Positions 11,065 through 22,048 of a stretch of 64,000 nt of DNA are shown one piece after another. The DNA comes from Ectobius pallidus (Eukaryota; Arthropoda; Insecta; Blattodea; Ectobiidae). The position numbers and the translations under genes were made by a program. The stretch covers positions 174,280,825 through 174,344,824 of the forward strand of contig CAXKWD010000006.1 of NCBI GenBank assembly GCA_964059195.1. Direction: 5' to 3'. The notes beneath the pieces were generated by a model, which saw only the letters and a list, made by a program, of their open reading frames with translations, searched no databases and was not told where the DNA came from. Numbering within the stretch: position 1 is the first letter of the stretch; each line of letters opens with the position of its first letter.

Positions 11065-11400
11065 ATAAGAATGTTTAAAAATTATCCCATTTTGAAATAA
11101 TTCACTGGAAACTAATGAGAATTGTACATGATTAATTGATTTTGTAGGTTATAGCTTTAACACTGCGGTACAGGTTATTATAATACAGCACAGCGAAACC
11201 ACCTTCAAGCTGTAAACAATAAATTAATACTGGCACATAATTAAATAAGGCGTGTTTAAAATGAAATATAGGCTACTCACATTAAAGTTTAGTGTAGATT
11301 TAACAGAAATTTCAGCTTCAGAGTTAACCATAATCGCTAGCATTTATCTTTTGTTTCATTGTTATGAACTGTTCATTAAACGAATAACCTATGGGGCTAT
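11065..11400. repeat. Dispersed repeat family R2, copy 1
   Basis: Aligns along most of its length with 63244-63560, sharing 'gtaggttatagcttta', 'aatactggcacataa', 'aaatataggctactcacat' and 'gttatgaactgttcatt'. It has no coding capacity and no visible terminal repeats. In both places it begins directly at the right end of a hAT-type element. Confidence 0.75.
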
Positions 11401-11409
11401 ATATGAATT

Positions 11410-11508
11410 TATGAACCACAGATTATTGTCTCTGTTGGACATTACAAGAGAATATTATAGGAGAAAAATTCCTCTGACACTGGGATTTGAACCCAGGACC
11501 TTTGGGTA
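11410..11508 (-). mobile_element. SINE family 2 (tRNA-like), end fragment
   Basis: Matches the left end of the copies at 17970 and 37217: 'accacagattattgtctctg', then a minus-strand box B region ('gggatttgaacccaggacc'). It is truncated before box A. Confidence 0.7.
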
Positions 11509-11579
11509 CGTTTGATGTGGTGTGAGGTCGGGAGACCTTGGAGGCCATCAGGAGAAAATCACATCATCCGCATCGATAT

Positions 11580-12060
11580 GTAGAAATTTTAGAAATACAT
11601 GACATTGTGACGTAACAAAAAGGAAAAACAAAACACTGTTCTCACGATGTGTAAATTTCGCTCTTCTTCCTTCATTTCACATTGGAAACATACATCCACC
11701 TTCATCTGCAAACATATTATGCCAGTCACCTTAAACTCATATACGCATTTTGGGACACAATGTATAACGGTCGAAAGCCAAACATTTTCTTCCTGCATTC
11801 TTATACTGACGAGCTAGTTCAGACAATGTATCACCAGGTAGCGCTTGAATCGGAATTTAATTTACCTTTGAATATGGATCATCGGGTCATCCCATTTAGC
11901 CGGCATCACGATCTTCTTTTGTTTGGTTGCCATGTTTACATTATGAGACGTCAGCAACTTCTTCACAGTCATTTGTCTCCTCATTGTTGCTCTATTGTTC
12001 GCGCATGCGCCGATGACTTGCAGTGTTAAGTGTTTTGTGATGAAGGAGCGTGGAATAGAT
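11580..12060. other. Apparently single-copy stretch with open frames
   Basis: A plus-strand frame at 11682-12029 (115 codons from an ATG) and a minus-strand frame at 11589-11798 overlap here. Neither shows a domain I recognise. The stretch has no match elsewhere in the window and is somewhat richer in G+C than its surroundings, so an exon cannot be excluded. I do not call a gene. Confidence 0.25.
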
Positions 12061-12283
12061 AATTTTCACCCTTTCCGTCTATTTTATAATTTTTATGATG
12101 GCTAGGAAGATGATCGGAGGTTTTTGTTCTTTTGAATTTTTTATTGAAAAGTGTTTAGAACGGAACTTCATATCGGCTTCCATCTCGTTCATCAAATGAA
12201 GACGGAAGGGGGGGGGGGGAGAGAAGATAGGAATGGAGAGTATCCGATAGCACCTTACAATGTTACCCCACTAGTGGAAGGAT

Positions 12284-12409
12284 CAGGGTTGCCATACGAC
12301 TATTTCATAGATTTGTACGACGTACGACGCAACCATGAGTCGTATGTCTATTTGTACGACTATTTTTAACATAGCGTTTTATATTTACGTTTCTTATCTG
12401 GCAACCCTG
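12284..12409. mobile_element. 126-bp MITE with CAGGGTTGCCA ends
   Basis: Miniature relative of 9131-9684: ends CAGGGTTGCCATACGAC and 'tctggcaaccctg', flanked by a perfect 8-bp target duplication GGAAGGAT at 12276-12283 and 12410-12417. The interior shares the 'gatttgtacgacgtac' and 'catagcgttttatat' stretches with the long copy. Confidence 0.93.
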
Positions 12410-12489
12410 GGAAGGATCCAAGTGTAAAACTGAAACAGACATAGGCAACGTCTAATTCTAGGCCTCGATTGTATAATAGTTCTGTTAAA

Positions 12490-12690
12490 CAATAGTCAAG
12501 GTAATCCAACGAGAGTTGGCGAATTTATCTGATGAATCTCGTATATTGAGTTGGATTTTTTAAGACTGTCCCATGAATAAAAATGTAACGGATTACACAA
12601 ATAATAACTACTTTCGTGCTTCGGTGTATAGAAACAAAACCAATAGCTGCGAGATCACGGCCTACTATGAATCAACCATCCATGAATTGT
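12490..12690 (+). repeat. Dispersed repeat R3, copy 1
   Basis: Matches the reverse complement of about 35850-36085, including 'catgaataaaaatgtaacgg' and 'gaatcaaccatccatga'. No gene is evident here. Confidence 0.7.
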
Positions 12691-12801
12691 GGGGGTGTAG
12701 GCTACAATGGATCAATTATAAATACCAAGTATCTTAGTTAAGAAAGTTATGTGACTGTGAAATATCAGATTTTTCATTTGAAACACATATTTCCAAGCTT
12801 T

Positions 12802-12802
<1 letters not shown>

Positions 12803-12853
<51 letters not shown>
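12803..12853. repeat. (AT)n microsatellite
   Basis: About 50 bp, a short CA run followed by pure AT repeats, directly upstream of a LINE fragment. Confidence 0.95.
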
Positions 12854-12855
<2 letters not shown>

Positions 12856-13310
12856 GCATTATATGGATGTGAAACATGGTCGCTTACTCTTTGGAAAGAA
12901 AATAATCTGAGAGTGTTTGAAAACAGGGGGCTTAGGAAAATATTCGGACCTAAGACAGATGAAATCTGCATAACGACGAGCTTTCTAACCTGTACTCGTC
13001 ACCGGATATAGTAAATCACGGAGGATGAAATGGGCTGGACATGGGGGAGGAATGACACATCTCAAAAGTGTTGACTGACAGACCCGAAGGGAAAAGACCA
13101 CTCGGAAGACCTAGACGTAGCTGGGAGTACAATTTTAGAATAAATTTCAGGAAGGTGGGATTTGCGAGGGACGATTGGATGTGGAGTTAGCACAGAATAG
13201 GGTTGAATGGCGGGCTAAGGTAAGCGCGGCAATGAACCTCCATAAAATTGATAATATTCCTTTAGCTTGCTGAGGAACTGCCTATTGCCATTGAGCAAGT
13301 AAGTATACTT
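12841..13310 (+). mobile_element. LINE fragment, family L1a, 3' end
   Basis: Broken plus-strand frames give 'LYGCETWSLTL', 'NLRVFENRGLRKIFGPK', then after a deletion and frameshifts 'EGKRPLGRPRRSWEYN'. These are C-terminal phrases of insect non-LTR retrotransposon ORF2. The 3' UTR continues with 'attcctttagcttgctgagg' and '...gagcaagtaag', shared with 34150-34205 and a fragment at 61440-61490. Stops make it inactive. Confidence 0.85.
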
Positions 13311-13984
13311 AATACTAGTTATGAGTTTATTTATTTTTTTTCTACAGCAATCCCTTAATAATTCCATACGCACCCCCATCGCCCAAGGTTGTGAAACACT
13401 GCTGTAAATAAAGGGATAGAACTGATAATCTCCGTGATGTATGGCCGCCCTGCCCATTAATGAGGGCTCAAAAATTATGCAATATTAAAGAAAGGTAGCC
13501 ACAATCCACGAACATTAAATATATCCTATAATACGACACGTATTGTGTGTTTAAGGAAGATAGATGGCAGCACAATTTAAGTAACATTTTCATAATATTC
13601 ATTGAGATGAAGAAGCAGATAATAAACATATTTTATTTTTAAGTAATGATATGTCTTCTTTGTTTACCTTAATAAAATTTACCCCCTGCTGGCGCATAAT
13701 TCTGTAATGTCTTTATTTCGGGGGCGACAACGTAACAACAGTGAGATAAACGTAATGTTCCGTGCTAAAGTGTCTCACGTTACAGTGGCTAAGTCATCAG
13801 CATATACAGTGGTCCAACAAAGTGTACAGTATTCAAAGATTTGCATCTTTGATGTTTAAAAATATGATTATATCTACTAAAATAATAGACTTTCTTGTTC
13901 AATAAACCTAATTTTCATCTTTCAAGATCACATAATGGGGATTGAGTCATATTTATTTACATTTGACGGTAGTGAAAGAGCAGA
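13311..13984. other. Intergenic, nothing identified
   Basis: A+T-rich, with only short frames; no repeat or gene that I can name. Confidence 0.35.
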
Positions 13985-14960
13985 GTTAGCTTGGCTAAGA
14001 TTGAGTTTTTTAACATAAATACACGTTTTGAGGTTCCTTGAATCCAAAAATACAATTTCGGAAACATGTCTATAGCCTATGTGTGTGTGTGTGTGTGTGT
14101 GTGTCAATAGCCTAGTTCCAGAACGGAAAATAATATGAAAATATCTTGTATTTGAGTTAGGTACCTTCTGGGGATGTGATACGAAGATTGGAGACGATTT
14201 CCTTTTATTTTTAAGGGAACTTCACATGAAAAAAATTTTCGTTTTTCACGATTTTATCGAAAATGGCTGCAAGGATTTGCTTTAAATATTGCACATAAAG
14301 TAAAGTAAAGTGATCCCTATACAGGCCGTCGAGGCCCTTAGGGTTCCAGGAGGTAGAGGCTCTCAGATTTTAGACATTCGGCACATGAAGGTGATAAGGT
14401 TGTCAACCTTACTCACCGGTCGCCTTTAACCCCAGAATTGCTCCTGGTACTCACTTCTGTTAGAGGCTGAGTCGACCCCAGGGCCATAGTGCCACCAGAA
14501 GGATTAGGCAAAAATGTTGTACATGAGGTGCTAATACTAACAGCTAAAAGTTTTATTTGAAACATTTTTTCGAAAAATTTATCTGAAGGGTAGTTATAAG
14601 CCACCCACTGTTTGTAGAAACTCAAGTCTTGCCTGATAAACAATAAAACTTTGCATCAGATTGAAACAACTGAATACGCGCTCTTTGCAATGCGGCCTCT
14701 TGTTCTATATCAGAATGTGAAATATGAAAGATGTATTGGCCATTCTTAGGTAAAGAAAGATACGTGAGTGCATTAATCAGATTTTATTTCGGTTGTGCAT
14801 CCTTCGGGGATGCGATGCAATGTGGTAACGACATTCTCTTCATTTTCACAACCAATTTACATGAAGAGAATGTCATACATAATAAGGTAATTACATTATA
14901 CCAAAAGGTAACTTTTATTTAGGTAGAGGAACTTATGTGAATTTCAGAGTTATTGTCACC
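13985..14960 (+). repeat. Dispersed repeat R1, copy with SINE insertion
   Basis: Aligns with 58310-58960 and, in part, 49480-50080: 'aacataaatacacgttttga', 'ggaaacatgtct', 'accttctggggatgtga', 'gggtagttataagcca', 'cttcggggatgcgatg'. A (GT)n tract lies at about 14084-14104. A family-1 SINE interrupts it at 14296-14509. The frames are short and shared only as repeats. Confidence 0.75.
14296..14509 (-). mobile_element. SINE family 1, 5'-truncated copy in repeat R1
   Basis: Reverse-complement body from 'taaagtaaagtgatccctat' to 'ggattaggc'; the tRNA-like head is missing. It lies inside repeat R1. Confidence 0.85.
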
Positions 14961-15690
14961 GGTTTGTCACACGACTTTCTTTATACACCAAGACACTTGT
15001 GATGTTCCTAGTGGTAGAACTTTGTTATTAAGTTCTTTACACTTGCTTACGAGGACCTGATAAATATAGTTTGACATTGTTCGTACCGTATATCAGCCCT
15101 ACAAAACGGAAATAAAATGTGATGAAAATTATATGAAAGTTATTGCTATGCAAATAAAAGGTTGGAAAATGATATAGATATAAATTAAATGATCTACATG
15201 AAACAAGTTTAGGAGAAATACGGTCGGCCATGATATTTACCCGAGTTTTAGAAATGCTCTCCCTTGTAGTTCAGTTTTAACAAACCAAGCTTTTCAAAGT
15301 CGTGAAAAGTTAAATGACTAAAGTGGATCTAGTGTGTTAGCTACTTACATTAGTCTATGTCGTTTACACGTTCAGAAAGGAAATCACACTTACCTGTAAC
15401 AAAAGAAAAGCATACGTAAGTAACACTACATCAAACAGGCCACTCCATTTTAAAGGAAACAAAAAAGTGGCAAGCCAGACACGTTATAAGCCTGATTCAT
15501 TTTAGATCCAGATCGGAAACATACGAGAGAGTAAAAACTTAATACAAGGACCTTGGCTTGGTTTAGACTAGGCTACATGGTACAGTTCAAACTGGATATA
15601 ACTGACCCTAGACTGCTCAGTTGAAGTCGTTGTCACCCCATTAAATTTTTAATATTTGCCTCCCCCTCTCATGGGGGTAGTTTAATGTAT
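14961..15690. other. Intergenic, one short direct-repeat arm
   Basis: No gene seen. The segment 15563-15630 ('gactaggctacatggtacag', 'actgaccctagact') recurs at 16608-16675 on the far side of the mariner remains. Confidence 0.4.
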
Positions 15691-15692
15691 GA

Positions 15693-16600
15693 TGGTGGGT
15701 CGAAAAGTAACGCATAATATTTTTGAAGTGAAGCTTCGGACAAAATCGTCACGAAATTAGTGGGGGCTGTGTCGGAACGGACTGCACAGAAAAGAATCAA
15801 CTCAATGATTAAGGCTATCCAAAATTTAAAAATTTAAAGATCCAAAATTAGAAAGTCCAAAAATCCAAAATTTAATAAATAAAAAACCAAAATTTAAAAA
15901 TCCAAATATCCAAAATTTAAAAAATAAAAAAATTCAAATTTAAACAAATTTAAAAATTCAAAATTTAAAGAAATAAAAAATCCAAAGTTAAAAAAATCCA
16001 AAATTCAAAATTTAAAATAAAAAATCCAAAATAAATATTGAAAATTAAAAATCCAAAAATAAAAAATACGATCGAAAATTTAAAAAATCTAAAATTAAAA
16101 ATCCAAAATTCCAAAATTAAAAAATATAACATAAAAAATTAAAAAGTCTAAGAACCTCTTATTAAAAATCCAAAAATTAAAATAAGTTTCACTTCTGTCG
16201 CGTGGCGTTCCATGCACATTTTTTTTCAAGAAATTTAACAGGTACAATAACAAACAAGTGCACACATGTCTATTTTTGTACATAATCGCCAAGTTTCTCA
16301 ACACATTTCTCCCATCGTGATACCAGTTTCAAAATACCCTGATCATAGAAGTCCGTTCGGTTGGAGTATAGCCATCTGAGGACTGCTGTTTTCACTTCTG
16401 CATCTGACGCAAAGCGTTTACCGGCCAGGAATTTCTTCAGCGAGGTGTAGTGCGATTTTTATGGACTAAAGGGCATAACCAGAGTGAAATTCACAGGGTA
16501 ATGCGTGGCGTGTATGCGAACGACTGTATGGGCCGTAGAAATGTCTCCAGGTGGTGTGCAATCTTCAAAGATGGCCTTGATAACCTTTCATTTGTTTGGT
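15693..16600. mobile_element. Rearranged mariner remains with A+T-rich array
   Basis: The left edge has a mariner-like end, 'gtgggtcgaaaagtaacgca'. On the minus strand about 16200-16450 gives broken text of a transposase C-terminus ('RKTLCVRCRSE', 'CTKIDMC'). On the plus strand about 16478-16590 gives an N-terminal helix-turn-helix-like stretch, 'IHRVMRGVYANDCMGRR', then 'VSRWCAIFKDGLDNL'. The two halves lie on opposite strands, so the element is scrambled and dead. An A+T-rich array at 15830-16180 separates it from the left end. Confidence 0.6.
15825..16180. repeat. A+T-rich low-complexity array, TCCAAAATTTAAAAA-type
   Basis: Irregular tandem runs of 'tccaaaatttaaaaa' and close variants over about 350 bp. 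The same kind of array in inverse orientation fills 60905-61430. In both cases the nearby flank includes 'gactgcacagaaaa' and 'atcaactcaatgatta'. Confidence 0.8.
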
Positions 16601-17034
16601 CCCATGAAGAAATTTAGACTACATGGTATAGTTCAATTTGAATCTTACTGACCCTAGACTACTCACTGGTAATCCCAATAGTCTCATACATCCACTCATT
16701 CGCTGACTGATGTAAAGAGAAGTCATTGTTGTATGTAAAGAGGATGGTGGAAGCGCATGCATGCCAACTGTTCAAAAGAAATCTGAGTCGAGTTGGGTGG
16801 CGAGTTAAATTTTATGGCAGAAATATTTCAGTAAACAATGGTTGCAATCATTTCTCAACCACGAATAAACATTTGTTGTTTATTCCCTAACCCGCCTTTA
16901 GTGCATGTTAGTTAATAGAGAACAGCTACATTCATTAAAATATGCACTGAATGTCTTTTGTAATGAACATAGACTAATATGACTGGAAATTCAATTAAAA
17001 TACCTTACGAATAAATTAATTTTATATTTATTAA
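16601..17034. other. Intergenic, second direct-repeat arm
   Basis: 16608-16675 repeats the sequence at 15563-15630 ('ctacatggtatagttcaa', 'actgaccctagacta'). Nothing else was identified. Confidence 0.4.
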
Positions 17035-17504
17035 TAGGGGCGGATTTCTATGACCTAAAAAATAGGATATATGCATGCATTTATGGCCTAAAATACATTA
17101 AAATATGACCAACAAAATTTAAAATATGACTTTACCACTTACACATTGTATATATATTTTTTAAGTTTCATTACAATTCATTTTATTAAAATATAGTGTT
17201 AATTATTTAAAATATCTGTAAATTCTCAAAAAGTATCATTATAATGCAAAATTTACAAAATATGATATGAAACTTCAAAATTTCTTTAATATGCACACAA
17301 AAATACAAAAAAATATTACCTAAATATGCATATTCATACTAAATATGCTACAATAGTGTTGAAAATTTCCTAAATCTGCAGTTATATGCACAATAAAAGC
17401 CGTTCCATTTTCACCAGTATGCTTGGAATCGGGTTTAAATTAGTCGGAAACCTGAAATAATGCAAAGGGGAAAAATATGATACGTCATAGAAATCCGCCC
17501 CCTA
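17035..17504. mobile_element. hAT-type MITE, family C (TAGGGGCGGATTTCTATGAC)
   Basis: Inverted ends TAGGGGCGGATTTCTATGAC / GTCATAGAAATCCGCCCCCTA, about 470 bp, with no coding sequence. Family members at 32660-33142 and 39104-39888 carry the same ends with 8-bp duplications. Here the flanks TTTATTAA and GTCATTGC do not match, so the duplication has decayed or one flank has been replaced. Confidence 0.85.
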
Positions 17505-17574
17505 GTCATTGCTAATGCTATGGGTAACTTCTTGCTTTTATTACGGCTATTTAACGAATAAATGTAATATTATA

Positions 17575-17835
17575 ATTGAAGCGTTTACTTTTATAAGGGT
17601 CTAAGTGCCAAAATCATGATTTTTCAGCTGATAATTTTAAATGGATCCTTGTACCTACACCAATGCATTTCAGAAGGGTCCAAAGTCCAGGGAAAGTCAC
17701 TTTAGTAGCAATAAACTCCAAGATGGCCTATAGCGCTGGGTCTATCTCCAGCACTCTTTCTGTGGCTGTATCTCTCGTTTTCTTTGCAATCATGATTGTG
17801 GAACTTAGACCCTTATAAAAGTGAATGCTTCAATT
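17575..17835. mobile_element. MITE with ~32-bp inverted ends
   Basis: Left 'attgaagcgtttactttta' plus 'taagggtctaagt', and the inverse at the right end ('acttagacccttataaaagt' plus 'gaatgcttcaat'), about two mismatches over 32 bp. Non-coding, with no second copy in the window. The transposon class is not determined. Confidence 0.75.
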
Positions 17836-17969
17836 AATAAAATAGATTTAAATTGAATTATTTGAAAGCATTTTAGATTGAGACCTTACTAAGATTATTA
17901 AAAGTTATTCCTAAATTTACAATCACTATTGCTGTTTCCTGTAAAGAAAACACGATCAATTATGGATAT

Positions 17970-18275
17970 ATGCATTCATAAATCACAGATTATCGTCTCT
18001 ATTGGACATTACGTGAGAAAAATTCCTGTGACACTGGGAATTGAACCCAAGACCTTTGGCTATCCGTGCCATTGCTCTACCAACTGAGCTAAGCCAGAGT
18101 TCACTTCACAGCGCCAGATGGAACCTCTCTCCTAATACTGACTGCCCTTAACGATCTACCTCACTGACATATAAGTTATGCCATATGCAGTACTGTGAGG
18201 CACACTAATTAGTGAGTCCAGGGTTCGAATCCCACTGTCGGAGGAATTTTGATCCTATACTTTTAATATTCTCAC
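17970..18275 (-). mobile_element. SINE family 2 / tRNA-like fold-back element
   Basis: The minus strand carries a tRNA-like segment with box A (TGGCTTAGCTCAGTTGG) and box B (GGTTCAATTCC). The right arm carries a plus-strand box B-like 'ggttcgaatccc' next to 'ggaggaatttt', mirroring the left end 'aaaaattcctgtgaca'. The two arms are therefore partly inverse copies. It is not a functional tRNA gene: flanks and sequence are shared with the other copies. Confidence 0.75.
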
Positions 18276-19485
18276 GATCAAGTAATAAATATCAGTTTAT
18301 TCAAGTATTCTTTATTGAAATTTAATATTGAATACATCTTGCTTAAACGTAATTATATTAGGCCTACTGTGATAGTTCTTACCAATTTATACTGTAGGCC
18401 TAAGTACTGTTTCTTGAAAGATATTACACATAGAAACCGATATATTAATAATAAAAAAAATCGACCTGCCTGGACGAGTCTATTATCAAATTCTATAGCA
18501 TGTCTCCTTAAACGGCTTCTCCTCAGCGCGTTTGACCAGTGCACATTAATGCTGTTGAGGTTATGTTTTTATAATTATTACAGAAGGTCATTACAATAAT
18601 TAAATGACAACGTTACTAAACTACAGAATGCAATTGCCGTAACAAATATTGATTCCTGAACAGATGTAAGCACAAATCACTTTATTTCCAGAATGATTCT
18701 TAATATGCATCGACAATGATGAAGTATGCATAAACCACTACCGATAGATTCTCCGAACTGATTTTGCAGGAGGAAAAAATTTATTTCACACTCATCTTTA
18801 CCTGTTATTGGTCAAGATCGAAAGAAAGACACGTTTAATAAATACCCCGAACACGAGCTATGCTAATGCGGGGTAAACAGTACTCCATTTTGTAATTGTA
18901 AATTTTTTTTTTTATAATATCTGTATTTGTAATAATTTGTAATAAATAAAATAATAAATAGACTAAATAGACTAAGTCTATGATGAACTTTGTGCATAAT
19001 ATTCCACTGCAGATTTAAATTACCGGACATTATATTGAGCACTGGATTTAGTATGGTTTTCCACTGAGTGAGGTTTGACCATAAAGGCCATAGAGCTCCC
19101 AATATTGGATGAGTTGGACAGATAGAGTTAGGAACCAGTCATTTGGAGGATATAAATCAGTTTGCTCCGTGTGCCCGCCCGCGGCGCCTCGAGTTACTTG
19201 CACCTGTTCTTATCACTTGTATACATACTTATGCACAGCTTCCTCAAGGGCCTGTCTTGGGCCATGTAACACAAGTGATCTCAACACAAGCCTTCGGGCT
19301 GCATCGGTCTGTTGTAGTGGTGTCTTTCACATCTACGCCCCGACCGTCTTTACCCTCAGGACGATATTGACCCTTAACTAGGGTCGTGATTATTCTGTTA
19401 CGTTAACCTCTGTTGCGTAAGGTCTGAGAGACCGTTCAAAATTAAGGACTTTTAACAACGAAAAAACTTACAAAATGTTAGATTT
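18276..19485. other. Intergenic, with a G+C-rich frame near 19170-19380
   Basis: 18276-19100 is A+T-rich with nothing identified. From about 19165 to 19380 G+C content rises and overlapping frames of 75-90 codons are open on the plus strand. No domain is recognised, and there is no splice evidence I would rely on. Confidence 0.3.
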
Positions 19486-19489
19486 TAAT

Positions 19490-19975
19490 TATTATTAGGT
19501 TTCCCTGAGTCCATTTACCAAAACAAAAGACAATTTCAAGTAAATAGTTATTACAACAGATACCGCAAGTGTTCAGCTATTTTTTAACATATTCACTACT
19601 GGAATTGAGACTTTGCCATACCGTAGGACCAACTTTTGAATACCTGTGTCGTAGAAGTCTGCCGCCTGGGATTTGAACCACTGTGTGACAACCACCTTCT
19701 CCTCTCTGTCATTTTCTGTCATTTCGTCAGGTGTAGGAAAAGATGGAAATCACTGGGAACGAGGTCCGGGCTGTAGGGTGCATGTTTTAAACACTTTCTA
19801 GCAAGTCTCCTGCAGATGTTCGCCTGGAAAGAGTTTAAATTTTCACCTTAAAGCCCGGACCACGCTCCCAGTGATTTCCACCTTTTCCTACAACTCAAGA
19901 AATGACAGGGAATGACAGAGAGATGTTTGTCACATAATGGTTCAAATCCCTGGTGGCAGACTTGTACAATCTTCC
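19490..19975. mobile_element. Fold-back mariner remnant, copy 1
   Basis: Both halves derive from the 3' end of one mariner transposase. The left half reads on the minus strand and the right half on the plus strand, each with 'cccagtgatttcca'-type sequence that encodes the SPDLAPSDFH catalytic-region motif in the better copies. The outer ends are decayed. Confidence 0.65.
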
Positions 19976-19984
19976 GCCGTTTGA

Positions 19985-20165
19985 ATAAATTTAGGATAAA
20001 ATACATAAAATTAGAACTTTTTGGAACATTTCCGTCGGTTACAGACTATAAGCTATAAGTATGCCCAATTTCAAGTTTCATTCTCATCTGGTAGTGGGCA
20101 AACAATCGTGTCAGTGGGTGAGTTAGCAACGGGGTTTTGTAGTATAGTGATGATTCGCTTTTTAA
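19985..20165. repeat. Dispersed repeat R4, copy 1
   Basis: Inverse match to about 37885-38045: 'caatttcaagttt', 'tcatctggtagtgggcaaac' and 'gtgtcagtgggtgag'. The function and class are not known. Confidence 0.55.
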
Positions 20166-20169
20166 AAAA

Positions 20170-20366
20170 GATATGACCGTTAATTAGTCGTTACTCAGGT
20201 ACCGGTCAACCGATTTGGTCCAAAGGACGTTGTAAGTGTGTATAATAAGTTTCATGGAAATCCGATAAAGCGTATTAGAGTTATCACACGTACAGACACA
20301 CGGTCGGATGGACAGACATTTTTCCTGTTCAACAGTAATCTTGGAAATAACTTTTCTGGCACTTAA
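20170..20366 (+). mobile_element. AAGTGCCAG-family transposon, truncated right end
   Basis: One tandem unit ('ggtaccggtcaaccgatttg', 'tccgataaagcgtatt'), then the 'acagacacacgg' run and the terminal 'ttctggcacttaat'. The left part of the element is missing. Confidence 0.75.
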
Positions 20367-20410
20367 TAAATTCAATCAATACATCTAATGCACTTTTTCT
20401 TACGATTAAT

Positions 20411-20836
20411 GCCCGGGTTCTATAAACTCGCGAAATACCTATGGGTAAATTATTCAATGGACAGAATTTACACAAGAATAACACCACACAAACACAAATA
20501 ATTTAAAGATAGCAATCACAGACACTTGTGGCGTGTTTCTAGATAAACGTCCTCTGGGTAAATATGAAAAAGACAGAAAAAATGTTCCTACAAATTCGGG
20601 CTAGATCTTTCCAAGGGTAAATCTTCGGGTTAATTTATCCTTTCATGGATGGCTGGATAAAATTTAACCTCTCATAGGATCAATAATAATTTAAACAATG
20701 AGAATCAAAGCCTTCTGAATGAAATTAACTGTACAACTCCAAGGCCTTGCTCATTATAGCATTGTAGGTTAAATGGAACTAATTTGTCCATGGATAATTT
20801 ACCCGTAGGTAATTGACTAGTTTGTAGAAACCGGGC
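20411..20836. mobile_element. MITE with GCCCGGGTTCTA ends
   Basis: Imperfect ~45-bp inverted ends: left 'gcccgggttctataaactcg' and, inverted, the right 'gtttgtagaaaccgggc'; both continue into 'tacctatgggtaaatta'-type sequence. Flanked by AT on both sides, which would fit a 2-bp target duplication. Non-coding, single copy in the window. Confidence 0.75.
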
Positions 20837-21370
20837 ATAAATGATCTAATTTAGCCTATATTTATTCTTAATATTTCATTATTTAAAGATTGAGTTTAAC
20901 TTAAAGTTATTATTATAAAGGAAAATGAACCTATTTAGGATCGCGACCCACTGTATACAAATCACTGCACTTCCTTATTTAGGTCAGTGCCTAATAGGTT
21001 CCTACTGAGGTAGTTAAGTGGCCTGACATGTTTATCAGTGCAACACAATTACTGTGCCAGCGGGATTCTCTTTGCGGACACCCTGTGTTATTTATGGTGG
21101 TAGCAGGGATTATTCTAATTGTTGCAGTGGGTGTTCCGCCCACCGTGCGGGATGCCACAACAGCAACGGGGTTTTCGGTCAACACATTTCTTTGGCAAAT
21201 GCACACATATGATTACACTTTCCTAGGTGTGTTTGAATATTGTACACGTATTTTTACTGTACACATAACGATCCCCTAAGACTGATACCGAAAACACCTG
21301 CTTAATGAGTAGATATTAATAAAATATCTAAGAAATCTTTCAAGATTTCAAGAGGTTCTATATTTTTGTA
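20837..21370. other. Intergenic, nothing identified
   Basis: Includes a G+C-richer patch at 21050-21190 with overlapping short frames on both strands that I cannot assign. Confidence 0.35.
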
Positions 21371-22048
21371 CGAGGCCCGTCCATAAAGTAAGTTTCCCTG
21401 GGGCCATTTAAAGAAACAAAACACATTTTTTTAGAAATATTCATTGCAACAGATACAGCAAGTATTCAGCTATGTTTCAACATATTCGCCACCGGAATTT
21501 AAACATTTGTCTTACCGTGGAACCAACTTTCGAATACCTGTGTCGTAGAAGTCTGCCGCAAGGGATTTGCACCACTGTGTGACAAACATCTCTTCCTCTG
21601 TGTCGTTCCCTGTCATTTCTTGAGGATTTAGGAAAAGATGGAAATCACTGGGAGCTAAGTCCAGGCTGCAGGGTGGATGTTCAAACATCCCCTCGCCGAA
21701 CTTTTGCAAGAGACTAGCAGGGAGGTGTTTCAGTCTCCACCCTACAGCTCGGACCGCGCACCCTGAGATTTTCATCTTTCCCTACCCCTCAAGAAATGAC
21801 AGAGAATGGTAGAGATTGACAGAGAAATGGAGGTTATCATACAATGGTTCAAATCCCAGGCGGCAGACTTCTATGGCACAAGTGTTCAGAATTTGGTCCC
21901 ACGGTAAGACAAATCTTTTAAATTCCGGTGGCAAATATGTTTAAAAATAGCTGAACACTTGATGTATCTGTTGCAATAAATATATCCCTTGAAATTTTGT
22001 TTTGTTTCTGTAAACCCCCAGGGAAACGCACTTTGTGGGCGGCCTTCG
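21371..22048. mobile_element. Fold-back mariner, copy 2, with complete ends
   Basis: Ends CGAGGCCCGTCCATAAAGTA and (inverted) CACTTTGTGGGCGGCCTTCG, flanked by TA, as in Tc1/mariner insertion. On the minus strand 21512-21775 still reads as the transposase C-terminus with SLDLAPSDFHLFL and 'FYDTGIRKLVPR'. The right half carries an inverted second piece of the same region. With both halves from one transposase end and no N-terminus, it cannot be autonomous. Confidence 0.85.

Noticed and set aside
12803..12853. CRISPR-like or regulatory regular spacing
   Set aside because: It is a plain dinucleotide microsatellite; no CRISPR array exists anywhere in this eukaryotic window.
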